Program-made: the position numbers and the translations under genes
Notes under the pieces: generated by a model
Seen by the model: the letters and a program-made list of their open reading frames with translations, nothing else
Database searches by the model: none
What the model was told of the DNA's origin: nothing
Source of the DNA: Eucalyptus grandis
Taxonomy: Eukaryota > Streptophyta > Magnoliopsida > Myrtales > Myrtaceae
Length of the DNA: 64,000 nt
Assembly (NCBI RefSeq): GCF_016545825.1
Contig: NC_052616.1
Location: 38,802,192-38,866,191, forward strand
Direction of reading: 5' to 3'
Shown: piece by piece, positions 46,361 to 57,297 of the stretch
Position numbering within the stretch: position 1 is the stretch's first letter
Layout of the letters: each line of letters opens with the position of its first letter

Positions 46361-47214
46361 CATATACTTCAATGATTTGATTTATATGACAAATGAGAGG
46401 TTCATGAACCTATCCGGAAAGAAAAGTTACATAATCCACTGCAACATAGATCAAGATCGCGAACTACTATTAATGGGAAAATTGTTCACTGCAACCTAAT
46501 TTCAACCCTAAAAAAAAAAAAAAAAATTGTTATATGGCAATCAATTTAGTTATTGACTTTTCAATTTAACCAATTTACTTTTAAACCTTCTAGCAATTTG
46601 TCAATGTAATCTTTCCAATCAACTTTGGTTGGAAATCGTGGTCAGGCTACCGCACGCATGTTTTGCAATATTTCTTAACTTTTCAATTTTTTTCTTTTCT
46701 TATTATTTCCTTCTACTAGTCCACAATCTCGGCAATGCCTAGTGGCAGTTGTCGACCACAACAAGGGTTTGCACGCCTTCATCTAGAGTAGGCAAGGGAG
46801 TCTTGTCCCTTACTTGTGGCCGACAAAGTCACCAGCCATTGCTGAGATTGTTGACCGTCTAAGGAAAATAAGGAAAAAGAAAGGAAAGAAAAGAAAATTA
46901 TTTAAAATCTACAAAAATTGTTCACATTGGCATTGGCACACTAACCATGCCACATGGGACGGCTAGTGTCAATGTCGGCAATTTTCAAAAAAAGAATTGG
47001 CTAGTTTAACCGAAAAGACTATATTGACATATCATAAGAATGTTTAGAACTAAATTAATCAAATCAAATAATTGAGGACCGAATTGCCTATCATGCAAGA
47101 AAGGGACTTCCTATACTTCAATGAATTGATTTATATGCCAAATGTGAGGTTCATGAACCCATCCATAATGAGAAGTTACATAGTCAACGGACTAAATAGA
47201 CCAAGATCAAGAGG
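46361..47214. repeat. About 103-bp direct repeats enclosing a MITE
   Basis: 46361-46463 and 47110-47214 match (TATACTTCAATG, GATTTATATG, GAGGTTCATGAACC, AAGTTACATA, CAAGATC). Between them lies an element bounded by GGCAAT and ATTGCC (46536-47089) whose sub-terminal regions are inverted copies of each other (TTGTCAATGTAATCTTTCC versus GACTATATTGACATATC). The repeats are far too long for an ordinary target duplication. Confidence 0.65.
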
Positions 47215-47740
47215 GAGAATCCCATGATTAAAGGTACATATAACGTTGTCTAATGATCAGATAGTAGAATTCTTTTTTCCTTTTGGAAAGATTCTTCTCT
47301 CATCATAAGAAGGTACATGAATTTCCAATGGAAATGAATTGGAAATTGAGACACGGTTGAAATTTTCTTTCCTGTAGGTAAATCTTTCAACTTCTAGCGG
47401 AATTTTATTTTTTATGGTTGATCTATACGTAGATTGATACTTGTTATTGGTAGCAGATCATTTTCATTAGAGATTAATTCTGGCATGCACTACGTGCTTG
47501 CGTGATAAAAATGAAATCAAAAGCAAATGGTATAAAAGGTAATGCCATGTAAAAAGGGATAATCTAGGAATAAAATGAAAAAAAAAAAAGTGGTTATTCA
47601 AAGAAGTGGATGAAAGTATGAAGTTTTTAGAAGTATCTGTATTTATTTTATTATTTAATGCTAATAATAGTAATTTGAAACATTTATAAAAGTGAGTCAA
47701 AATTCACTTTTTGGCTTGAATGTAATTAGTCACCAATCAG

Positions 47741-47900
47741 GAGTTTGGTGGAGTGGCCTAACACGTGTTGCAAACTGAAGGTCAGAGATTCGATTATTCA
47801 CTCTATTTTTGGTCTCAAATAATCTTGATTAGTTACCCTAGGTCGGACCTAGGCTACGGTTTAATGTTAATTTTATGCTTTCCCACTTGAAGCTACTGGT
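47741..47900 (+). mobile_element. tRNA-derived SINE
   Basis: A-box-like TGGTGGAGTGG (47746-47756) and B-box-like AGATTCGATTA (47787-47797) at tRNA-like spacing, followed by unrelated sequence. It is not a tRNA gene: no acceptor stem or cloverleaf forms. The 3' end is uncertain. Confidence 0.6.
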
Positions 47901-48017
47901 GTTATGATAACAGGCTTACTTAATGGATAATAGGCGTTCGTTTTATTGGTGCTTTAAATAGAATAATTTCATAATGGATGAGATAGGTTCCACTTATGTT
48001 TAAACCCTTTCTTTCTA

Positions 48018-48526
48018 GGGTTAATATCCTAAACCCCAAACTGGTATATTTGTGACAAATTTACCCCAAACTATTTTTTTGACCATGAAAAATCCCAAAT
48101 TGGTACACTTGTGACAAATTTACCCTAGTTGACCATAAAAAATCCTAAACTGGTACATTTACGACAAATTTATCCTAAACTAATTTATTTGACTGTAAAA
48201 AACCCAAAACTGATAAATTTGTGACAAATATACCCTCCGCTAAATTAGATTAATACCACAAAAAATCAAAAAAATTGTAAACTGTGACAAACGATGCGTA
48301 AAATCCTAAATTGATATACTAGTCAACCGTCACGTGTAATTTAACTTAATAATTTGACAATAAAATTTAACGAAAACTAACAGAAAGTAAATTTGTCACA
48401 AGTGTACTCAGTTTGAGGTAAATTTATCAAAGATATACCAGTTTGGGGTTTTTGGTTGTCAAAAAAATTATTTGGGGTAAATTTGTTACAAGTATACCAG
48501 TTTGGGATTTTTCAGGGTATTAACCA
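48018..48526. mobile_element. Foldback MITE, family M, copy 2 (best defined)
   Basis: Flanked by a perfect 9-bp duplication TTCTTTCTA (48009-48017 and 48527-48535). Ends GGGTTAATATCC and, inverted, TGGTTAATACCC. Inside, a unit of about 55-60 bp (CCCAAACTGGTATA, TGTGACAAATTTACC, CCATGAAAAAT) repeats in tandem on the left and inverted on the right, so the whole can fold back. The 9-bp duplication points to Mutator-like transposition. Confidence 0.85.
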
Positions 48527-48535
48527 TTCTTTCTA

Positions 48536-49822
48536 ATATATATATATAGAACAAATGTTATCCTCCGTGTTTAACAAATATTTTTTTTTTCCTGCTATGG
48601 CACCAGCAAAAGCTAGCTCACATGTTGGGTGACTGTATTCACTCATTATGCTTCCAAAATTTCTAATTTGACCGCTTTAAAAGGTACAAAATTCGCACAA
48701 ATTGGGTCATGATTTGACTATCCAACTTCAATCACTTCTTTATTGTTTTCTTCCACATTCAATGCTGTCACAATGACCTGCTATGACCTATAAGTATCTT
48801 TTAGCCTCAGCGGGTTCTCATTTTCCTTTTCATTTGCACGAAATTTCCCGAATATTCATAAAAAAATCCAACAAAGGTAGGCCCGCGTGAAACTCTAGTA
48901 GCCATGAACCAATTTCACTAACATTAACCATTACAAATTGGTCTAGTCAATCAATTTCTTCTGACATCAATCATTAAAAACTAGAGTACAATAGGAAGCA
49001 CCCAAAATTAGATGAATTACTCCTATAAAGGTCATTTCCATTGGGAGTTTGATCAACTTCGGATAAGGATGAGCATCCGCTTTAGCCCTCCAGTCTCAAT
49101 CCATTGGATGGGTCTCAAAATGTATGACTGATTAGATACATAAGTATATAAAAGTACTTTTTGAAGGATGGATCAATTTGGGATTACTACAGATAGTAAC
49201 CTTGGGAGCTACCAAGCCGCCATTGGTGGAGCTGCGTCTATGGAAATTATTAGAACCGAAGGTTGAAAGACGGCATGTAATCAGAAAAGGAAAATAAAAG
49301 AAGAAGAAGATCATTAGAGATATGCAATCATTCCATGATCTGCTGATCGAATCTAAGTGGCACGTTGTTACCGTCCGTTCAATCAAACGATAAAAGCACC
49401 GAAGGAAACAAAACCATATAGAATTATGGGCGGCTTTGTTAATTATAGTTTTCATTGTTGATAAAACAGAAAGATATATACAAAACTAAAAATTTGGGGA
49501 TAACAATAACAAACAAGCGACAATTACTTCATAATTAAGATTCGAAACGATTCTATCAATACATATTTAACTGGCGACTGGTTTAAATCAACTAGAGACC
49601 ATGCTGCTTGTTCAAAATCAAAAGGAAAAAAAGAGAGTCAAGTACATAATCTTTGAAGATACTCACTTTTTATTTCAAAGGTCTCACTTGTTCTTTCTAA
49701 ACGAGGGATTTTGACTATGGTAGAGGTGGAGAGACATCGTGCTGACCAATTTCTCTCTCACAAGGGAGAGGAAAAGCATTGTGTTTATGAAAAGATAGTG
49801 GACAATGACTAGTTAGCTTAGG
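48536..49822. other. Intergenic, no gene seen
   Basis: AT-rich; a minus-strand frame at 49132-49455 (107 codons) shows no recognisable motif and is treated as chance. Confidence 0.5.
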
Positions 49823-50168
49823 TTAATATCATGAAAAATCTCAATAAATTTATTCAAAATTAATTTTTGGTCGTCAAAATTAATTTTTGATCTTCAAAAA
49901 TCCCAAACTGATATATCAAAAAACCAAAATTAATATATTTATGATAAAATGTCTATCCGTTAGTATATATTAAATTGTATTAAAATCACAAAAACCATAA
50001 ATTAATACACCTATAATAAACGAATGGTAAAACTTAAAATTGATACACTCGTCAACTATCACGTGTCATCCAATTCAATAATTTGACAGTAAAATTTAAC
50101 GAAAATTAACGGAAGATAAATTTGTCATAGGTGTACCAATTTGAGATTTTATGTGGTATTAATCCTTT
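49823..50168. mobile_element. Foldback MITE, family M, copy 3 (shorter)
   Basis: GGTTAATATCATGAAAAATC at the left and TGTGGTATTAATCC at the right. It shares the internal CACGTGTCATCCAATTCA and TAACGGAAGATAAATTTGTC segments with copies 1 and 2 but has lost some repeat units. No clear flanking duplication. Confidence 0.75.
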
Positions 50169-50609
50169 ATATCTTGTTGTGACTTGAAATCCTTGTAGAA
50201 GACTAGTATGTGTGATTCTAGAACATCTATCTCCTTTGCTGTATATATTAAAAGTCGGATAAACATCACATAAGCATCATCTTCTTCATGAGACTCTTCC
50301 CTTCTTTGTCAATTTCTAGGAGAACAATATTTAACACTGCTACGTAGGCTCTTGGTGGGCATTTGTACTTTTTCATACACAATGATCCTGGATAGAAAAA
50401 TCCTAAAAGAAAGCACAAATAATTGAAATGACTGAAACCCTAATCCTGATCTCCAAAATGGAGGGTCTGTATAGCAAGGACTTAGGTGGAGGCGAGCCCT
50501 CTTCGAACGCGCAGATCTGGCTCTGCCGTCCTCAAAGACTTAGATCTGGCTCGGTTGAAGATGGGACACATAGATCTAACTCTAGAGACCCAGATCTGGC
50601 TCGGTTGAA

Positions 50610-50612
<3 letters not shown>

Positions 50613-50641
<29 letters not shown>
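50613..50641. repeat. (GA)n microsatellite
   Basis: About 14 GA repeats. The preceding 100 bp contain several copies of AGATCTGGCTC. 50169-50612 otherwise shows nothing recognisable. Confidence 0.95.
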
Positions 50642-50644
<3 letters not shown>

Positions 50645-50940
50645 TGAAGGTTTGATTGTCAAGTTCTAGATCTGAACGGAACCTTTTCTAGAAGCCACTC
50701 TCCTTGAATCTTTCAAGAACTTACTACCTAGCAACTAGTTCCTGGATCAAGCAAGACCTTTCTGGGTGAACCGATATGAGCTATCACATTGACCGTTACA
50801 TCCTTCGAAATTCCATAAAGATTCAAGATCAACCTTTGAAAGCCTATTCTTGTCGTAGATAACATCGGTCAAAAGTTCTAACTCCAGCATCATGGAACCA
50901 TTGCTCCACGTCTTCCAACCATTTTAAATGACCTTTGCTT

Positions 50941-50958
50941 CTTGACAAAAAAAAAAAA
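50941..50958 (+). mobile_element. Extremely truncated poly-A retroposon (18 bp)
   Basis: CTTGAC plus 12 A, flanked by a perfect 11-bp duplication GACCTTTGCTT (50930-50940 and 50959-50969). Confidence 0.65.
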
Positions 50959-51219
50959 GACCTTTGCTTAATGCTGAGAGGGTTTTATAAAATGAAACAA
51001 AAGAATTTGAAGTTTTCTCAAGTATGGATATGACCGTAAAAAAATAGAACGTGCGTATACGTGCGTATTATACGAAATCATTCAGAAACAAGACAAAAAG
51101 GGTATTTTTCTTTTCCTTTTACTATAACCGATTTAAAATGCAGTATAATTGTAACAAGCTGCTATTGATGGTTGAATATGACCCGTTCATACAAATGTCC
51201 ACTCGCAATTTACCAATTT

Positions 51220-51223
<4 letters not shown>

Positions 51224-51266
<43 letters not shown>

Positions 51267-51323
51267 TTCTCACACTCTATAAATAACGCCATGCAGGAGC
51301 AAGTCTAGCATCGAATAAAGGCA
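51224..51323 (+). promoter_or_regulatory. Promoter of the dioxygenase gene: CT tract and TATA box
   Basis: A pyrimidine tract of CT repeats (51224-51270) precedes CTATAAATAA (TATA core 51278-51285). The start codon lies only 39 bp after the TATA core, so transcription about 30 bp downstream would leave a leader of roughly 10-15 nt. An ATG at 51291 with a five-codon frame would lie upstream of that start. CT-rich patches near TATA are common in plant core promoters. Confidence 0.65.
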
Positions 51324-54300
51324 ATGGAATCACAAGTACCACCTCTCCATACTGGTTCTTCCGTGGTGAGCGTTCAAGAGCTCTTCAAAGAAACCATGGA
51401 GACAGTTCCAGAGAGGTATGTTAGACGCGACCAAGAACCTCAGTTCCTCTCTGGTAATGGAAGCTATGAAACGCCAACCGTTCCAATCATTGACTTGGGG
51501 AAATTGTCCTCGGCCCAAACCGGGGGTGATCAAGAATTGCAGAAATTGCATGTGGCTTGCAAAGACATGGGTCTCTTTCAGGTTCTCTCAGGCTCCCTCT
51601 TCTCTATCTGTCAAGCCACCCAGGCTAGAAGCTTCGTCTTCCTAGTCCTCCTCTTCTTAAATTTTGTGTAAATAATTTGATTGAAAATCGGGCTGACCAG
51701 AAACAGAAACTCCGCCCTGCGCGGCGGACCCTCTAACACTGTCGGTTGGTCAGCCCACATGGACTCCACGTCGTCCTAAGGGCTTAGCATGCATGGGATA
51801 ATATGCATTCAACGCATCGCGCACTTTTTCTTTTGGTTCGCATCAACTTTTTCTATGTTGGTGGGGGCCTTGGCGGTGGGTTGTTGGGTTAGCTTCCCCC
51901 GAAGTATAGTTGCCACCCCCAAAACAGTGTGGCCGGCGCTAGGATTAGGGTTCCGACGGATTCTCGATTACCAAAAAAAAAAAAAATCTTTTTTTATGTT
52001 GGTTGTTGAGTATGTATGTGGTGCAATATCGTTCTGTGTTTTTTTTTTTTTTAATGAGCATGTGGTTAGTGCTACCGGACTGAAACATTAACGCAATTAC
52101 ATAAGAGTTTATCATGATAGGAGATTTCAAAAATTGCCTTAGTCAAGCAATTTATGGTTCGTTTCTTTTCTTTTGCTAGAAAGAAACAAAAAGGGACGGA
52201 GGAAAAAAAAACGTATGTTATATATTACTAAACTACCACTTACATAACTCTGTTTTTACAAATATCATCAACCTGTTTCTAAGCAAAACCCACTATTAAA
52301 ACGACTAATTTGTCCATCCCTGTGAAAATATTTTACCATCCTGCTTAGAGTTTGGGTATTTTAATTTTTAATTGGTTTGATTGTTTTGGGTGAGTGTAAG
52401 AATTTAGAATTTGTATACATGCATTTCTTGGAGACATTTCTGTAAAATATGGACATATGGAATAATTGAAGGGATGATGCAAAGTGGTCTCTAAAGGTAG
52501 GTTATGTATTTGGTACTTTCATAAATAGAAATATGCAAGAAGTAATTGGATGCTCGCTACTATGGATCCTAAAAAAGGAACCGAGCATGATTTCCTGTCG
52601 TTCCATACCCTTTCTCTTTTCATGGTTAAAAAATTCGCATCTCTCTCCATTTTCCCTGGACACTATCCTAACAAAATTATGGTACGCAAAATTTTTATAT
52701 TCTCCTTTCCCCTATATATATGATAGGACGCCTCAGAAGGCCATTTTTGTCTTCAAACCACTGGAGTAACCAATCATATGGATGGCGTAATACTAAAAGT
52801 CTACCCACGTTTTGCGCGAGGTTTGAAATTTATTATAGGAAAGATGAGAATAAAAATCAACAATTATAAAAAAATAAATAAATAAATAAAACACACAAAG
52901 GCACTCATGTGCACATGGATCTTTGCAATTAAATATGTCTCTATAAGGAGTTTGGTGCACGTTCGCTCCTGTTAAAACTGATTCGTTTTGTTAAGAAATC
53001 AAATACATCGTGACAAAGGGAAAAATTGAGGGTGTGATAATCAACACTATATTGGAAATACTAAAAATATTTGAGACTATATTTACCAATTTGAAATTAT
53101 AAAATGGCAATTTGTATATGCAGCTGGTTAACCACGGGATAGGCCCTTCTCTGCTGGAGGATCTAAAGCGTGAAGTCGAAGAATTTTTCAAGCTTCCCTT
53201 GTCGGAGAAAATGAAGTTCGGGATAAGGTCGGGAGAGATCGAAGGTTATGGGAATATCATGCCATCCGAAGAGAAGCTGGATTGGGGCGACAGGTTCTTC
53301 ATGATACTCAACCCCGTTGCCAAAAGGAGACCTGATCTCTTTTCAGAGCTTCCTTTGTCACTCAGGTTATTTCTCTGTCTTGATACATACGCAAATACAC
53401 ATGTTATGTGCATCATCAAGATAATAGCCTGGCTATATATTTATGTTAGTGAGCTCTAGGGGAGCAAGTATTACGCAAAGAACAAGACTCTGTTTGTTTA
53501 GCGGAAAATTAATGAATTAGAAAAAAATTATTCGTTCATTCATGTTGTATAAAATATAAGTGATCATTTTTAAGACAAATTATTTCCAAATAATTCATTT
53601 TTCATGAAATAAATAGAGTCTAATTTGTTTTGCATAAAGCTTCTTCAACGAAATAAAATATTTTCAGTGAAAATTATTTTTAAGGAAAATAATTGGTTTT
53701 CTGCTGTTTGGTAGTGTACTTGAAAGTGAGAAGAAAAAAGTTTTCTAATGTTGAAATGTTACTTTCGAAAATATTTCTCTTTGATATAATTATTATTATT
53801 TTTCCTAATATAAGATAATAAGATGTCCTCAGCATTCTTGTCTAAGATAGTAGTAATATATGAAGTACAAACTTCAAGGTTTTTTCTATTTATTATCAAA
53901 GTAAAGTAACCAAACATAAAGATGCCAAAATATTAGAAAACGCAAATAACTAACAAATTCAATCTCCAGGCATTCATAAAATTTCACGTGAGAATTACTC
54001 TCCACTATGTATGGGCGTGCATGTGGAAAAGGTGGGCCACACGTAGGAGTCATTTGATCTAATGGTACATGTGAGTTGGCTCACATGTCGTATTATCACA
54101 TAAAAGAATATTTCATATTTTCTTAATATAAAGAAATGCTTAATACCTTCATTTCACATGCAGAAACACCATGGACTCATACATTAAGGAAACGCAAAAG
54201 CTGGGTATGCAGCTACTTGGTTTGATTTCAAAATGCTTAGACATTGAGATCAATAAGATGAAAGAGTTATTTGAAGATGGCTTTCAAACTCTGCGGATGA

Positions 54301-55816
54301 CGTACTATCCTCCGTGCCCACAGCCAGAGCTTGTTATTGGGATGAGACCGCACTCGGATGCTTCCGGCATCACCATCCTCCACCAAATCAACGGCGTCCA
54401 CGGCTTCCAAATTAAAAAGGATGGAGTTTGGGCACCTGTTCACTTTCTACCAGATGCATTTGTAGTGAATGTGGGAGATTTCATGGAGGTACCATTTCCT
54501 TGCTTTGCCAAACATTCTCCTTCAATTTTGAAATTTTAAACTTGTTCATCTTTTTCCGCTTTCTAAAGCATGCCATGTTTTTTCTTTCTTTATCATTAAG
54601 CCAGTATCTATTATCTGGGCTCATTTTACTATACCTCCCTTAGAGAACTTATTCGACCCACTTTTGGTCACTTGAAAAAACATAAATTACATAATGAGTT
54701 TATAGAATATTTTTTGCCCCTTTAGCTAAAAGTATGTCAATTAACTCGAACAACTTTATGCATCATTATTAAATGAGTTTCATTTGGAGGTAACGTGATG
54801 ATGACTATAATCCTTACCTTCTGCTAGTTTCAAACAATTCTGATTTCGATGACAACAACATTGATCATCTATCAGTTTAGGTTTTAGGGTTTGTTTGTTC
54901 AAGATTTAGTAAAAGTGAAAAGTAGTTTCTTGATTTATTGCTAAAATTTATAGTATAATGTAATTTGAAAATTTATATATATATATATATATGCGTGAAT
55001 TTACGTGTAAATGCTTGTATATTGTAATAATGTTAAGTATTTTGGATTTCAAAAAGGTCAAACTGTGTGAAGCGCGAGAATTAAAATAGACCCAAAAAAA
55101 GAGTAAAAGTCAACTTAAAGAGATTCTAAGATCTCGCAACTTCTCTAAGGTACTGGTGTAGGACAACTCGAGTTCAAAACTCTCAAGACCCCAATTTCAT
55201 CTCTATCCTTTGTATCAAACATTAGCCTTGAATTTGTTTAGTGGACCGTTCACCTTATCCAATGGAAATACAAAGGCATTTCGTATAAATTTCAACAACC
55301 ATGAACATATCATACGAGTAATTCGGTGAATCTAAGGTATCTATTACTAGGACTATGCAAATTAATGCAAAAGCACAAAAGACCAAATCGGTGTGGTCAT
55401 CTCAGACAAGTTTTTTCGGGTTAAGATTCAGTCGTGCTAGGCTACCAGGTGCATTTTCCCTTTTCTCTTTGAAAATTTCCTTGAAGCCCAGCCTGTTTGC
55501 ACGTGTATCTAATATGATTTCCCTTTGCTTATAATGGCAGATTCTTAGCAATGGTCTTTACAGCAGCATTGAGCACAGAGTTACAGTGAATTCGACAAGG
55601 GAAAGGATCTCAATTGCTATGTTCTTCAGCCCTAAGCTGGACTCAGAAATTGGCCCAATCCAATCTCTAGCGACTAACAAGAGTCCAGCACTATTTAGAA
55701 GGATAAAGATGGAGAAATATGTTGAAGATTACCTGTCCCAGAAGCTTGATGGAAAGTCCTGTTTAGAGAGGACGAAGCTTCAGTCGAAGAAGGCTGATGC
55801 ATTTCAAGGGGAGTGA
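51324..55816 (+). CDS. SRG1-like 2-oxoglutarate/Fe(II)-dependent dioxygenase (complete, 4 exons)
   Basis: Exons 51324-51581, 53124-53365, 54164-54488 and 55541-55816; all introns GT-AG, phases 0, 2, 0. The joined frame is 366 aa plus TGA with no disruption. Exon 1 encodes the N-terminal DIOX_N part (VPERYVRRDQEPQ, VPIIDLGKL), exon 2 LVNHGIGPSLLEDLKREVEEF, and exon 3 the start of the catalytic fold (MTYYPPCPQPELVIGM). The iron ligands are H230 and D232 (PHSDASG) and H287 (SIEHR); R297 and S299 (ERIS) bind 2-oxoglutarate. Length, intron positions and motifs match the SRG1 group of the plant DOXC class: soluble enzymes coupling 2-oxoglutarate and O2 to hydroxylation, demethylation or similar oxidation of specialised metabolites. 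The substrate is unknown. Intron 1 holds a SINE-like insert, intron 2 a MITE. A tandem relative lies at 1-276. Confidence 0.92.
51863..51988 (+). mobile_element. Short poly-A retroposon (SINE-like) in intron 1
   Basis: A body of about 110 bp (GGGGGCCTTGGCGGTGGG to CTCGATTACC), then 14 A, flanked by TTTTTCTATGTTGGT (51848-51862) and TTTTTTTATGTTGGT (51989-52003), a 15-bp duplication with one mismatch. Size, tail and GC-rich body resemble the insert at 27233-27357. Confidence 0.8.
53480..53625. mobile_element. Small hAT-like MITE in intron 2
   Basis: AGACTCTGTTTGTTTAGCGG at the left and, inverted, AGACTCTATTTATTTCATG at the right, with TTATTC/GAATAA-rich sequence between. Similar end style to the larger MITE at 44366. 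Confidence 0.55.
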
Positions 55817-57155
55817 ACAAGAAGGATTTAGGAAGATCCTTGCTTGCCAAGCTTAGTTGACCAGCAAAATATTTTAAGCATCCAATAAGAGTTTGTCACA
55901 TAATGTTGCACATCTATTTTGTAAATCAATTTCTATGTCACTTAGAGTATTGAGTGTTATAGCACCGGTAGTTGAAAAAGCATAATGTCATGTAAAATAG
56001 GTATTTCGCTACACTGGTATCTTAATGTTTAAATGACATTGTATATTTCAGTTTGGGCACTACTTCATATAAATAATAGTGGGAGTGTGTTAATATTTAG
56101 AAATGAGGTTTTGATTTTAAACTGCAAATCATTTGGAAATTTTTTTCACTTTGCGACTTCCAACGATTAAAAGGTAGTATGTATCAAGTTCAAGTTTAAG
56201 GAATAATATACCCTAAAGCATCTCTGTTCTATTTTTAGTAATAACTTTTCATGCCTCAAGATTTAATATATAATAAGATACTCTAATTCCCATGATTCTG
56301 TATTTATACTCCTCTATAGAAGAAATTAAAGAGAAACGATTGGAGAATTTAATCTCTTGATCAAATAAAAAAGATTACTCATAACTTAACAAAAACAAGT
56401 TCACTCACAAGAATTTACCATAAAAGAGTATGATATAACTGAGATCACTGCATAAGTACTTCATTATAGAAAAATCTGGTGACTAAGGAGAGTCTAGTGT
56501 TGTTTTGAAGGACAAAGATGGAAACATATTTATGTTGCAATCCCTTGAAATGAATCTCAGGGTTGTTTAACTAGGCAGGCATGTGTAAATCTCTAGCAAG
56601 GTGGCACCTACACTTTGCTTAACTTTCTCAAACATTACTAGCCACAATTTAGATTCTCGCTTACTTGAGTAATACTAGAGTTGCCTCTAACTTATTCTAG
56701 GCTAGTTAAGAGTCAAGTTAGGTGCAGGAGGCCACCTTAATTCTACTAACTAGAGATTTGGGATTTTGAGGACTTGATTACACTAATTTTACATAACACC
56801 CAATACCAGTATCTTTTATCTTTTAGTAAAACATTATTTCATGCAATCATTTCCGATGTATATTCCTAAACATTAGAATCTACATGGTCTTGGTTAAGTG
56901 CGCAAGCCATAAATCACTCAATAATGATAACCATATAAGTAAAGTTAAAAAGGAAAGAAAATGTAAAAATAACTTGAACATTGTCGGGAAAAAATAATAT
57001 AATGCACTATTATAATGTCGTGGGATAGGACCCCGTGAAAAATTTCTAAGAAATAAATACGCATAAATCCAATAATAAGATATTAAACGTGAATTTTAAC
57101 TCAATGTAAAGTACTTCATGCACTAAAATAACAAAATACTCCTATATCGATCATG
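55817..57155 (+). repeat. 3' flank shared with the upstream paralogue (segmental duplicate, copy 2)
   Basis: Collinear with 277-1575. Contains the 3' UTR of the complete gene and a second exon-4 relic at 56476-56540. Confidence 0.85.
56476..56540 (+). pseudogene. Relic of a dioxygenase exon 4 (second copy, shorter)
   Basis: CTGGTGACTAAGGAGAGTC and GGACAAAGATGGAAACATAT match 904-960. The first 18 bp present in copy 1 are deleted and a TGA interrupts the frame. Confidence 0.65.
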
Positions 57156-57297
57156 AAACCCAAAAAAAAAAAAAGTCTTAGGTGTGTATATTTAATTTTT
57201 TAAAATTTCATTTTATTGAAAATAGCTACACTTAAGATCTCTAACATGCTGCATCACATGAAATAATAAGAAACCTAATAAAACACGATGTAATTCT

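Noticed and set aside
47741..47900. Candidate tRNA gene
   Set aside because: Has A- and B-box-like motifs but no acceptor stem or cloverleaf; better explained as a SINE.
50428..50655. 75-codon frame ending in Arg-Glu repeats
   Set aside because: Runs through a GA microsatellite and short repeats; no homology recognised.
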